DNA of 64,000 nucleotides from Mycoplasmopsis pulmonis (GTDB lineage Bacteria; Bacillota_I; Bacilli_A; Mycoplasmatales; Metamycoplasmataceae): NCBI RefSeq assembly GCF_900660575.1, contig NZ_LR215008.1, positions 1 to 64,000 of the forward strand, read 5' to 3'. Shown piece by piece: positions 44,394 to 56,623 of this stretch (position 1 is its first letter; each line of letters starts with the position of its first letter). The notes under the pieces were generated by a model. It saw only the letters and a program-made list of their open reading frames with translations, ran no database searches and was not told where the DNA came from. The position numbers and the translations under genes were made by a program.

Positions 44394-45983
44394 ATTTCTA
44401 TTTCTATTTTTTTTAATTGTATCTGCTTCAGCAAGTTTATTATCACTTGCTTTAGAAGTGCCTTTTGCATATTTAGTAGAATACTTTGACAAAGCTTTAA
44501 TTAGTGGTGATTCTAGTTTAAAAAATCTTTACTATCAAATAATTTATTATGTTAGTTTTTATTTATTAGCTCTTATTTTTTCTTGATTTATGCAAACATG
44601 AAAATGAAAATTAACGCACAAAATTATATCCCTAACAATTAGAAAAATCGAAGAGCAATTCATAAAATCAAACTATGAATATATCAATGATTTTAATGGA
44701 TCAAAATACTTTTTGATAATAGCTAGAAATTCAAGAATGGTTGCTAATAGATTTGTTCTTATTGTCAACATAATTTCAACTTTTTTAACTTTAATTGTCT
44801 TTGCTTTGTTATCTTTTGCCTTGTTTAGTTATTGAACTTTAACTTTTATGCTTTGTATAATTTTAGTCTCTGGATTACCATTAATTTTTTTAACAAAAAG
44901 GAAAAAAGAATATCTAGAAAAAAGAAACAATTCCGAAGAGCATTTTTATACAAAACTAGAAGATTTATTAAATGGTTTTTCTCGCTTTTATTTTTCAAAC
45001 AAACAAAAACTAATAGCAAAGCAAGTTGAAAATGAAAATATAAAATGATTTAAAAAAACAACAAATATCAAAACATTGAATCAATAATTGAATTTGTTTC
45101 TAAATACTCTATTTTATTTGTCAACATAGCTGCACAAATAATAATGGCGTTTTTAGTTTATAAAGAAATTATAACTATTGGTAGTTTTATTTTCTTTGTT
45201 GGATCAATTCCTACTTTTTCAAATTTTATTCCTAATTTATTTTCAAATATTTCTGAATACAAAAGTACTCAACCTGCATTAGATGAGATGAACTTAAATT
45301 TAAAAGAAGATAAAAATCCTGTATTTAATGAAAATATTAAAGAAATTCAATTACAAAATTTAAAAATTCAATTTGACAAAAATCAAGTTTTTGATAATTT
45401 TAATTACACTTTTTCATTAGGAAAAAAATATGCAATAGTTGGCCCTTCAGGAAGTGGTAAAAGTACACTATTAAAAATTCTTTTAGGTTTGAATTTAAAT
45501 TATGAAGGATCTGTAAAAATTAACAATAAAGAAATAAAAGATGTTAATGATGATTTTTTAAGAAATAAAATTACATACTTGTCAAATGATTTTTTCCTTT
45601 TTAAAGATAGCATTGTAAATAATATTGCAATGGATCAACAAAATCAAAAAGAAAAATTGGACCATTCATTAACACTAACAAATTTAAAAGATGAATTAGC
45701 TAATAAAGATTTAAATGATCAAAATTTCGATATAGAAAATTCACTTTCTTTAGGTCAAAAACAAAGAGTTAATTTAGCTAGAATGTTTTTTCACAACAAA
45801 GACTTTATTCTCTTGGATGAGGCCCTTGCAAACCTTGATAAAAATAACATTGATGTAATTTTAAATAACTTATTAAATGATAAAACTAAAACTTTAATTT
45901 ATGTAAGTCATCATTTAAATGATGAACAAAAAAATAAATTTGATGAAGTTTTAGATTTGAAAAAAATTCATCTTAAAAATTAA
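44368..45983 (+). pseudogene. ABC exporter half-transporter B, frameshifted in an A tract
   Basis: A GTG at 44368, inside the end of gene A, opens a frame encoding the membrane domain. It ends at TAA 45085-45087 after 239 residues. The ATPase half follows in the next frame up to 45983, with Walker A GPSGSGKST, signature LSLGQKQR, Walker B FILLDEALANLD and VSHH. The frames meet at seven A (45052-45058); with eight A the junction reads WFKKNNKYQNIES and the protein is 538 residues, normal for the family. So the break is one missing A. It could be a mutation, slippage switching or read error. Gene A would lack its partner if this is fixed. Confidence 0.75.
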
Positions 45984-46007
45984 AAACATCTTTAAATTTT
46001 TTAATCA

Positions 46008-47234
46008 TTAAATATTCAATATTTCATCTATATATTTTTGCCTTAACTCTAAAAATTTTTTTCTTTCAGGAGACAAATATTCTTTAGGAATTGTTGAAAA
46101 ATACTCTCTTAAATTCTCATATTTTTTGAAGAAATTTTCAATGTTATTTTCATCTAATTCATCAATTATTATTTTTTTAATTTTTCCTGAATTAGCACTA
46201 TATGTAAAAGATAATTTATCAAAAAGAAAATGCATTGTTTTGTGTAAAAATAAAAAGTTGTATTTATCACTAATAAAACCTAAAAATTTTTGATATTCAT
46301 CACTTTCAAAAACACTATCATGATATTTATGTTTAAAAGAAGAACTAAAGACTATTTCCATTAATTTTTTCTTAGAATAACTCACTGGTAAAATATGAGC
46401 TTTTTCTAAATCAGGAGTATATTTTCAACTAAAAGTATTTTCATTATTTGTTCTAAATTTTCTTCTTTGTTTGTGAATATCTTGATCAATTTTTTGAAAT
46501 GAATGAAAAGTTTTTTTCATTTGTAATTCAATATTTTTTTCAATAATTTTAAATTCATCAACTGTTAAATTTTGGTTAAAATCAAAAAATATTTTTTTGG
46601 TTATTTCACTTACACTTTCAAGATAATCATCTTTTAAATTTTCACTTTCATAAATCATATTTGCTTGCTTTTTATTTACATTTGTATTCTTATTTTTGAA
46701 TAGCTTAAAAAATGTAACAAAATTATATTTTTTATTTTTATATACTAAAAGCATTTGACCTGATTTGTGATTTTGAATTTCCCCTGAAGGATTGTTTCCT
46801 CTAATTAAAGCTATTATTGACTTTAGTGTTTCTAAATTTAAATTTTGAGTTTTATAATTGATAAAGTTATTGAATATTTTTAGATTATTTTCTGATAATT
46901 CAACAACTTTATTTCTAAGACCTTTTTCAGGTCTTATTTCTTGTTTAAAAAGAGGCTCTAATTTTTCAAATAATGCCTTTCTTCGCAAGTAATTTTTGTT
47001 CTTATTTTCAAATCATGATTTAGTTGTGTAAATATCAATACTTAAGCTTTTAAATTCAATTATGTAATCATAAATTATTCCATTTTTATCATGTATAAAT
47101 TTTATTTGTCCCAAAAATTTTGATCTATTGTCTTCTAGATCAAAATTGCTTGATACAAACTCAAAAGATGATCATCTATAACCATATTCCAAAAGCTCTA
47201 ATTTACTATTATTTTTTAATTTTTTATTAAGCAT
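46008..47234 (-). CDS. Probable type II restriction endonuclease, HNH class
   Basis: The intact 408-residue minus-strand frame contains an HNH nuclease pattern: His280 (KAHILPVS), Asn326 (KYNFLFL) and His335 (MHFLFDK), with the typical eight residues between Asn and the last His. The N-terminal two thirds are charged and probably bind DNA. TGA is Trp several times. The ATG at 47234 lies 19 bases inside the 3' end of the cytosine methyltransferase gene, the standard tight restriction-modification pair. Recognition sequence cannot be read. Because the methyltransferase is out of frame, coupled translation would also limit this enzyme. Confidence 0.75.
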
Positions 47235-48428
47235 TTAACAACTTCTTCAAAAAGCGATTCTAAAACTTCAACAGAAATTGAATTTCCACATGTGTAAATT
47301 ATTTTTGTTTGAGAAATTAAATTTTCTTCTTGTACTTGTTTTGCTTTATCTAAATCAAAACCCATGTATTGATAAGCCTCTAGTGCATTCATTGCTCTAA
47401 TTTTTTGATTACCATCTTCATCAAAGAAAAATTTAATTCTTGAATTAGCTCCTGATGCAGTTAAAGTAGGGCCTACTTCTTTTGGCAAATACAAAAAAGC
47501 CTCTGAATTAAAATTTGTATAATTTTTTATATGTGATTTTCAAATGTTATTTTTTGTAATAGAAAATTCACTTCTTTGATGCTTTAAAAGAAATTCAAAT
47601 TTTTCATAGTCTTGTGTTTTTGTATATTTGTTATTAAGTAATGTTGATAAATCTTTTTTTCTTGATCTTTTTTCTGGTCATTTAAATTTTGAAAGATCAA
47701 AGCTAGAGACCATAAAAAATCTTTGACGATTTTGGCAAGAATTATAATCAGCTGAATTCAAAATTTTCCACTCTGATTTATAACCTAATTTCTCAAGTTT
47801 GTCAATTCATAATTTCAAATCATTTTCAAATTTTTTATGTGACAAAGCTTTGACATTTTCTAAAATCAAAAACTTAGGTAAATGATTTTTGGAATTAATT
47901 AAAAGCCTTTCAATTTCAAAAAGAAGTGAGCTTCTGCTTCCTTGTTGTAAACCTTTTTGTTTACCTTGCTGTGAGATGTCTTGACAAGGAAATGAATATG
48001 TAAAAATATCGATGTCTTTTGGAATTGAATTTAACTTTGTGATATCACTGAAGTTAGTGTGTGTGTGTGTGTGTGTGTGAATTAATCTTAGGAACAACAT
48101 TGTTTAAAAATGAATTTAAATATGGAAAAATTTTTCTCAATTTTTCCTCATTCATTTTTAAAAAATAATTTGCTTTTACTGGCGCTTTGCTATCAGCTGA
48201 AAGAATAAAATTTTTTAGCCTTTCATTCATTTGATTTTTGGTTAAATTTTTTTCAATTTCCATTTTGCCATAATGAATTATTTGATAAGAAATTATTGCA
48301 TCAATATATCACTCAACTGCACCTAAAGATACTGCTTTAAAGTTGAGTTTTTTTGAAATGTTTTTTAGCGCTTGATATTGAGAACCAATTCCTGCAAAGG
48401 TTTCGAATAATTTTATTTCTTTTCTCAT
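47216..48428 (-). CDS. Phase-variable C5-cytosine DNA methyltransferase (OFF in this sequence)
   Basis: The gene starts at ATG 48428 with motif I LFETFAGIGSQYQAL (residues 7-21). It continues after the repeat with motif IV FTYSFPCQDIS (catalytic Cys), motif VI ENVKAL, motif VIII QNRQRFF, a target-recognition region and motifs IX-X (GPTLTASG, GNSISVEV). Between motifs I and IV an (AC)11 run (48057-48079) leads frame one into TAA at 48054-48056, so only 124 residues are made. Twelve or nine units would restore one 400-residue reading frame. The restriction gene overlaps its 3' end. Confidence 0.88.
48057..48079 (-). repeat. (AC)11 dinucleotide repeat inside the methyltransferase
   Basis: On the plus strand there are eleven GT units plus a final G. 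On the coding strand it encodes alternating His and Thr and meets a TAA right after the repeat. By counting codons, unit numbers divisible by three keep both halves in frame; eleven does not. Slipped-strand changes here would switch the gene. Confidence 0.92.
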
Positions 48429-48532
48429 AAAATTATTTGAATTATAGCGCGTTTAATTTATGCTTTTGCTAAGCAAAGGCTTTTTAAAACAAAAATATCT
48501 ATAGAAAAAATTTTAAGTATAATTTCAAAACT

Positions 48533-49402
48533 ATGAAATTACTACTTGCAGGAACACCAGAATTTTCAGTTCCAATCTTTGAAGAACTAATTAAAAAATT
48601 TGAAATTGTAGCAATTATTACTCAACCTGATAAACCAAAAAACAGGGGATATTCTCTTGAGGCTTCACCTGTTAAAAAATTAGCACAAAAATATGATATT
48701 AAAGTTTATGATCCTGAAAAAATTTCAACTATTTATGATCAAATAAAAGACTTAGAATTTGACTTTTTTTTAACAGCTGCCTATGGACAATACATTCCTG
48801 AAAAAATTTTAAATTTACCAAAAATAGCATCTTTAAATGTCCATGGATCTTTACTTCCAAAATATAGAGGAGCAGCTCCTATTCAACATGCTCTTTTAAA
48901 TGGAGATGATGAAACTGGAATATCACTAATTTATATGACTAAAAAAATGGATGCTGGTAATATTTTAAAAATTGCAAAAATAAAATTAAACGGAAATGAA
49001 AATGCAGATGATCTATTTTTGCAAATGTCAAAAATAGCCTCTAAAAACATTGTCCTTTGACTTGAGCAGATTTATCAAAAAGACTTTAGTGAAATAGTCC
49101 AAGATGAAGAAAAAGTAAGTTTAAGTCCAAAACTGCTAAAAGAAGATGCTCTTCTTGAAGTTGATAAATTAAGTGTAAAAGATTTTATAAATAAAGTTAG
49201 AGCTTTTAGTTTAAATCCAGGAGCTTATTTAATAAAAGATGGAAAAAGAGTCAAAATTTTTAGAGCAACAACTTCTTTGGTTAAAAATGCTTTTGTAGTT
49301 GAAGTTCAAGGTCAAAAAATTTATTGTTATGAATATCAATTTGAAGGAAAAAAAAGAGTTAAATTAAATTTTAATCTACTATTTTTCAATAGTGTTATAT
49401 AA
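48533..49402 (+). CDS. fmt: Methionyl-tRNA formyltransferase
   Basis: Fmt formylates initiator Met-tRNA. The 289-residue protein has the N-terminal 'LLLAGTPEFSVPIFEEL', the formyl-folate site with NVHGSLLPKYRGAAPIQHALLNGDDETGIS (Asn/His catalytic; residues of about 101-130) and the C-terminal OB-like domain, slightly shorter than the usual 310. TGA is Trp at 49058-49060. It has no evident ribosome site; the spacer to the divergent methyltransferase gene (48429-48532) must hold both promoters. Confidence 0.94.
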
Positions 49403-49478
49403 TAAAAACTAATTATTATTAAGATGTAAATTGATGATATGTAAAACAAATAATTATTATTTTTTTAAGGAGATATTA

Positions 49479-50480
<1,002 letters not shown>

Positions 50481-50497
50481 CTAACAAGACTTTTTTT

Positions 50498-50540
50498 GAA
50501 AATATTTTTCTAAAATTTGACCTTTAGGAAAATATTTTTT
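50498..50540 (+). terminator. Terminator after gapA
   Basis: AATATTTTTCTAAA pairs with TTTAGGAAAATATT, with one G-U pair, and continues into seven T. Confidence 0.6.
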
Positions 50541-50602
50541 TATTTTTTTCTTTAAAAAAGGTAAAATTGTATCTTAAATGTGCGAAAACTAGGAGGTTAT
50601 AG

Positions 50603-51541
50603 ATGAGAGGATTTTTTAAATGGCAGGGTAATCAATTATCTTTTGAAGGGGCTTCTTTTATATTTTTTAATATTTTTTGAGTTAGCTTTTTAGTTATTGC
50701 TTTTGGACTATGGCTTTTTAAAGATAAAGTTTTTCAATATTTTAATTCCATAGACGGAAGAAAAACACTCTCTCCAAGAAACATCTTCATTTACTCAAGT
50801 GCATCTTTAATTCTAGTTTTAAATGTAGTAAGGCTTTATGTTTTAATTGGCTCAAATTATCCAAACAAATGAGAATATTTACCACTTCATTTATGTAGAA
50901 TCTTAGTTTTTAGTTTAATGTTTTGTTTATATACAAAAAAAATAAGATGAATTAACTACATTGGATACACCTCAATTATCTCTGCTTTTGTTGGTCTAGT
51001 TTTACCTGATTTAAGTAATAATGAATATTGACAAGCAAGAGGAGGAGTTTCAATAGGTATTGATTCATATATATATTGAGATTTTCTATTAATTCATACA
51101 ATTGGTTTTTTTGTTCCAATTTTTGTTTTTATTGCTTTTGGGCAAAAAATAACTTTTTCAAATTATCTAGCAATGTTTTTTGTAGGATTTTCAATTGCAC
51201 TAAGTATTTTTGTTTTAAATTACATCCTTTCATCTAATAGTGATCCTTCATGACAAAGTAATTGATTTTATCTATCAATTGATTCAATCAATACAACTTA
51301 TTCATCAATTCTTGGAAAAGCTTCTTCTTGACCATTTCATGTCTTTACTTTTAGCTTTATTGGCTTTGCTGCAACTACAGTTATTTTGATTATTTATTTT
51401 TTACAAGACAAAGTCAGAATTATTTATGTTAACAAAAAACTGACAATTAAAATTATCCCTTCATTTAACTGAATGTTTTTTGTAGATAGCTATAAAGAAT
51501 TTTCAAATAAATTCAAAAAAGTACAAAACAAAAATGCATAA
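50603..51541 (+). CDS. YwaF-like integral membrane protein
   Basis: The 312-residue protein has about seven membrane helices and contains the 'LPLHLCRILVF' segment characteristic of the YwaF/TIGR02206 family of uncharacterised membrane proteins. TGA is Trp at over ten sites. AGGAGG (50591-50596) is a strong ribosome site and a terminator follows, so it is a single-gene unit. The function of the family is unknown to me. Confidence 0.78.
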
Positions 51542-51542
51542 A

Positions 51543-51572
51543 AAAAGCCAACTTCAATAAGTTGGTTTTTAA
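51543..51572. terminator. Terminator after the YwaF-like gene
   Basis: CCAACTT and AAGTTGG pair over a four-base loop, with flanking A and T runs, so it works both ways. Confidence 0.8.
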
Positions 51573-51694
51573 TTATTTTATGCAAAATAAACAAGATAAA
51601 TTATGCAAAGTTATAAAATAGCAAATACTTTTTGCTATTATTGAGTTTAAAATTCTATATTATTATTAATGATATAACTTCTGGAGTATTAAAA

Positions 51695-54142
51695 ATGAAT
51701 TATAAGGCATTATATAGAGTGTATCGTCCAACAACTTTTGATGAAGTTAATGGACAAGATCATATTGTTGCAACTCTAAAAAATATTATTTTAACAAACA
51801 AGATTTCTCATGGTTATTTATTCAACGGACCAAGAGGAACTGGTAAAACTTCTGTTGCAAAAATTTTTGCAACAGCTCTTAATTGTATTCACAAAAATGA
51901 TGATTTTAATCCATGTCAAATTTGTATTGAAAATAGCAATAAAAATATTGACATAATTGAAATGGATGCCGCTTCAAATAATAGTGTCGATGATGTAAGA
52001 AGATTAAATGAAGAGTTAAAATCTCTGCCTTTAAAAGGAGAATATCGAATCTACATCATCGATGAAGTTCATATGTTTACTAAATCTGCTTTTAATGCTC
52101 TTTTAAAATCTTTGGAAGAACCCCCTAAACATGTAATTTTTATTTTTGCTACAACTGAGTCTCACAAAATACCCAATACAATTCTTTCAAGAGTTCAACG
52201 CTTTAACTTTAGAAGAATTTCCAACGATGTCATCATTGGTCATTTAGCCAATATTCTTGAAAAAGAAAAAATTAACTATGAACCTAAGTCGTTAGTTTAC
52301 ATAGCATCTCTAGCTTCAGGAAGCTTTAGAGATGCCCTTTCCATTGCAGATCAAGCTTCCATTTATGGTCAAGGAAAAATTACTCTTAAAAATTTAATAA
52401 CTTCATTTGGCATAAGTTCAAATGAATCAGTTATTAACTTAATTAATAACACTGTTTTTAATCTTTATGAGGCCATTAATAATTTAGATGAGTTTAAAAA
52501 AAATGGAGCAGATCCTGAATATTTATTAATATCTTTAATCAACATAATTAAAGACTTTATTGTTTTTAAAAAAACTAATAACCTTTCTTTTTTAGCTCTT
52601 TTAAGCTTTGATGAAATTGATCTTATTAAAATAGATTTACAAAAAAGTTATTTCATCATTGAAGAGGCCATGAAGACTCTTGAGTTTTTAAGAATTTCTG
52701 AAATGCCTTTTGATGCAATTGAAATATTGATTATTAAAGTTCATAAAAAAATTGGTCAAGAAGAAGAAAAAGAAAATGAAAATGAAAAACTAAAAATAAT
52801 TCAAAACTCAATAGATAATGAAAAAATTAAAGATGAACTTTTAAACTATGCAAGTGCTTCAAAAGGATCCATTGGAACAAACACCATAGAAACATCTATT
52901 TTAGAAACTTCAGAAGATGAAGAGGCTCAAAGTCTTACCCAAATTTTAAATAGTGGAGAAATGGATTTAAAATTGAAAGAAAAAACTAATAATAGCTGAG
53001 ATAAAACCCAAAATCATAAACAACAAAGCAACACTGATTTGATTTCAAAAACAAATGAAATAATTACAAATTTAAATGAAAATGAAGCTAGCATATCTGA
53101 GTTAGATCAAAACATCATTACCTCAGAAATTGATAACAATTTTGAAGATGATAATTTAATATCAACTGGAGAATTTTCACTTGAGAATTATTTAAAAAAT
53201 CAAGATAGTAGCGCTCAATCAAATCAACGTAAAATTGAAGATTTTTTATTTAGTGCTAAAAATGAAATTCCTCATGAAACTAACCTTACAAAAACCATAA
53301 ATGCCACTTTAAAAAATCAAGAAAAAGCAAATGAAAATTTTACAAAAGAGCAAGATAGTTCTGTTAAAGAAATTCTTGAAACTTTAAAAATAGAATTAAG
53401 TAAAAAAAGCCAAGAAATTGAAGTGGATCAAGGAGATTTTTACACTGATAATTCAAGCAAAGAAAATGAAATAATTGATACAAATCAATTTGATTATACA
53501 ACTAAAGAAAAACTAAAAACATCTGATTTATTTTTTACAGAAGAAAAGCCAATTTTAGAGAGAGTAAAAGTTGATAATCTTTATAAAAAAACAACTGAAG
53601 AAATTAAAGTAGATAAAACAAAAACAACTACTACAACTACAGAGAGTCAAGATGTTGTAATTGAAAAAGTTAATGAAGATAAATATAGCGTTGATGAAGT
53701 TATAAATATGTTTTTACAACATGACAATGCTAACTATAGAGAAGAGTCAAAAATGGCAATTCAAAATGCAAATAACTTTTTGGCAAATCCAAGATTTAGA
53801 AAGTATGCTCATTTTTTTTCAGCAGTTCATTGCGTTGCTGCAAACAAAAATTTTGTGGTTGTCTCTTCTGAAATCAACTTAGATATTTTTAACTTACTTG
53901 AATCAATAGAAAAAGTTGAATTTAAAAATTTTATTAATGATTTATATGGCTATCCAAAATATGTTTTTCCAATTACAGAGAGTCTTTGAAAATTAGCTAA
54001 AATTAAATGACAAGATATTAAAAACAAAAAAATTCCTGTTCCAGAGATAAAAAAAATTGAAATTGAAAATGTAGATAAAAAAGCAACCCAATTTTTTTCA
54101 AAAATTTTTGGTAACATAACAACAAAAAAAAGAGGTGAATAA
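51695..54142 (+). CDS. dnaX: DNA polymerase III gamma/tau subunit
   Basis: DnaX is the clamp-loader motor. The 815-residue frame crosses TGA Trp codons at 52997-52999 and 53987-53989. The AAA+ part has Walker A GPRGTGKT (45-52), Cys64, Cys74 and Cys77 of the zinc site (the fourth Cys seems replaced, near Asn80), IIDEVHMF and LSRVQRFNFRR. The region of about 370-690 is very acidic and Asn/Lys/Glu-rich, probably disordered, and makes the protein longer than usual. The last 120 residues look folded again (tau-like). ATG 51695 follows CTGGAGT. ybaB begins two bases after the stop. Confidence 0.93.
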
Positions 54143-54143
54143 T

Positions 54144-54437
54144 ATGAATATAAATGAAATGTTAAAACAAGCTAAAAAAATGCAAAGTGAAATTGAGCTT
54201 AAGGAAAAAGAGCTTTATAAAAAAGAGTTTACAATTGAAAAACAAGGGCTAACTCTTGTATTAAATGGTAAAAGAGAAGTTTTAAAAATTGATATTAATG
54301 AAGCATTAGTTGATCCAGAGGATAAAGACATCCTAGAGGATTTATTGCTTTTAGCTTTTAATGAAGCTATGGAAAAAATTGATGAGGCTCACAAGGAAAT
54401 TGAAAAGCAAATTCCAAGTGGTAAATTGCCATTTTAA
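54144..54437 (+). CDS. ybaB: YbaB/EbfC nucleoid-associated protein
   Basis: This 97-residue DNA-binding protein has the family outline: 'MLKQAKKMQSEIELKEKEL' N-terminal helix, a small sheet around 'VLNGKREVLKIDINEALVDPEDKDILEDLLLLAFNEA' and a Pro-containing tail (IPSGKLPF). It lies between dnaX and recR as in most bacteria. The start at 54144 follows GAGGTG (54132-54137); an upstream alternative at 54135 lies inside dnaX. Confidence 0.93.
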   Translation: MNINEMLKQAKKMQSEIELKEKELYKKEFTIEKQGLTLVLNGKREVLKIDINEALVDPEDKDILEDLLLLAFNEAMEKIDEAHKEIEKQIPSGKLPF

Positions 54438-54449
54438 AAGTTTTTAAAA

Positions 54450-55025
54450 ATGAAAAACCAGTATATTGATAATTTAATATTAAATCTTAAAAAGCTTCCT
54501 GGAGTTGGAACAAAACAAGCTGAGAAAATTAGCTTTTTTTTATTAAAACAAAATGAAAATGAAGTTGAACAAATTATCAATTCCATTGTTGATTTAAAGA
54601 AAAACATTAAAGAATGTCAAAATTGTAATTTTCTACAATCAAATAACATTTGCCATTTTTGTATGGATAAATCCAGAAACAAACAACTTATGATTTTTGA
54701 AACTACAAGTGATGCATTGAAATTTGAAAAACTTGGGATTTATCGAGGAAAATACTTTATCATTAAAAACCTCATTGAAAATGTTAAAAATGCCAATGAA
54801 CCAAAGTGAAAAGATAAACTCCTTCATTATGCAAGTAATTTTGAAGAAATTATAATTGCACTCAATCCAACTATTGAAGGACAAATAACTAGTAATTACA
54901 TTAAAGTTATTTTAGAAGAGGTTGCTTTAAAAGTTACTAAATTAGCTCAAGGTCTTCCAATTAATTCACAAATTGAATATATAGACCCAATAACGCTTAA
55001 TTTGTCTTTTGAAAATAGAAAATAA
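54450..55025 (+). CDS. recR: Recombination protein RecR
   Basis: RecR acts with RecO in gap repair. The 191-residue protein has the N-terminal helix-hairpin-helix 'KLPGVGTKQAEKI', a four-Cys zinc finger (CQNCNFLQSNNICHFC), the Toprim domain ('IFETTSDALKFEKLGIYRGKYFII', 'ALNPTIEGQITSNYI') and the C-terminal 'TKLAQGLPINSQIEYID'. TGA is Trp at 54808-54810. It begins 12 bases after ybaB. Confidence 0.95.
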
Positions 55026-55047
55026 AAGCGACAAAGAGGAGGATCAA

Positions 55048-55713
55048 ATGTTTATAACTTTTGAGGGAATAGACGCTTCAGGTAAAACAAGTTTACTTGC
55101 AAAATTAAAAGCACATGTAGTGCAAAAAAATTTGCAAGGAAAGTGCACTTTTACATGAGAGCCAGGTGGAAGAAAAAGTCCTGAAATTCAAACTATTAGA
55201 CATTTGATTCTAAACAAAGAAAGTAACTTAAGCCCAATAGCTGAAGCTTTTTTATATTCTTCGGCTAGAAGAATTCATCTTGATAAAGTAATTCTTCCCA
55301 ACTTAGCAAAAAACAAAGTGGTTTTTTGTGATCGCTTTGTAGATTCATCTTTTGCCTATCAAGCCTTTGGTAGAGATTTAGGTTTTGAAAAAATTAAACT
55401 CTTAAATGAACTTGCAACTGATAAAAAATATCCTGATATTACTTTTATTTTAAAAATCAGTTATGAAGAATCAATGGAGCGAAGAAAAGCAAGACAAGAA
55501 GATGAAGATCGTCTTGAAAAAGAAGAAAATTCTTTTTATCAAAAGGTAATAAAAGGCTATGATTTTTTAGCTTCTTATCCAGAATTTCAAAAGAGAATTT
55601 TTGTCATAGATGCAAGCAAAAATCAAGAAGAAATTTTTGAAAGTGTTTTAAAAATTTTAAAAGATCACAAGACTTTTCAAACTCATCCAATATACAAAGA
55701 TTTTTTTAGTTAG
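55048..55713 (+). CDS. tmk: Thymidylate kinase
   Basis: Tmk makes dTDP from dTMP. The 221-residue protein has the P-loop FEGIDASGKTS (residues 5-15), 'FTWEPGG' in place of the usual TREPGG (Trp encoded by TGA, so the usual Arg is lost), the DRFVDSSFAYQ motif and a lid region rich in Arg. The ATG follows AGAGGAGG (55035-55042) closely. It belongs to the dnaX-ybaB-recR-tmk-holB-rsmI unit common to Firmicutes. Essential for using salvaged deoxythymidine. Confidence 0.95.
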
Positions 55714-55729
55714 GATTTAAAATAAAACT

Positions 55730-56623
55730 ATGAATAGTGCAATTAAATACATTGATAATTTAGAAAAAACAAATAAGATTTCTCACTCTTATATTATTAA
55801 ATCAAGCGCTAATGTTGATCTTAATTATTATGTTTTATATTTTGTAAATAAATTTTTAAAATTACAATTAGAAAATCTAAATAAAGAGACTTTACCAATC
55901 AATGTTTTACTCTTAGATGAAGGTGATGTTTCAAAAGAAAATTTAATTGTTTCTTTGAAAAAAATATCTCTTTCTCCAATTGTTGGAGGACAAAAAAAGA
56001 TCTTAATAATTAAGGACATTGAAAAATCTTCTAAACAAATGATTAATGCACTTTTAAAAACTTTAGAAGAGCCCTCACCTAACGTGGTGATTTTGCTAGT
56101 TACAAACAATTTTCATAGCATCATCTCAACTATTCGCTCACGCTGTCAAATCATTGGAGTAAACCAACCTGACATTCAAGAATTAAAGGCTTTTGTTAAA
56201 AGTCTAAATTACCAAAGTGAATTTGAAAAAATCTATTTAGAAATTTACAAAAACAAAGAAGATCTTGCAAAAATGATTAACTTAGAAAATGATAATTTGA
56301 TTAAAGATTTTATTAAAGCCATTGGTCAAAGTAGAAAAAGTAAATATAGCTTAGTTTTATTTTTAGAGAAAAATTTAAACAAAAAAAATTGCCAGTTTAT
56401 CTCAAAGTTAGCTCATATTTTATTTAAGTTAATTTGAAGTGAGGATAAAAATTTTAAGATTCCAAAAATTAAAAATACTTTTGAAAAATTAAAATTAATG
56501 AACATCAACTTTTCAGAGGTTTCTTTGATATTTGACTCATTTTTTAAAAAGACTCAAACATCACTTAATTTCTTTATTTTAAAGGAAAAGTTGATGATTT
56601 CAATTATGGATATTTATGGCTAA
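55730..56623 (+). CDS. holB: DNA polymerase III delta-prime subunit
   Basis: The clamp-loader delta' subunit, 297 residues. It has the 'KISHSYII' start, 'KILIIKDIEKSSKQMINALLKTLEEPSPNVVILLVTNN' and the arginine-finger motif IRSRCQ. Walker A is not intact, as in other delta' proteins, so it does not bind ATP. One TGA Trp at 56435-56437. It overlaps rsmI by eight bases. A perfect order match with the Firmicute cluster supports the call. Confidence 0.9.

Noticed and set aside
45052-45087. Programmed frameshift in exporter B
   Set aside because: The tract is a plain A7 without a downstream hairpin or internal SD that would mark programmed shifting; mutation, slippage or read error are simpler.
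51575-51694. SRP RNA upstream of dnaX, as in Bacillus
   Set aside because: The 120-base spacer is A+T-rich with only a small hairpin and lacks the conserved SRP Alu/helix 8 features.
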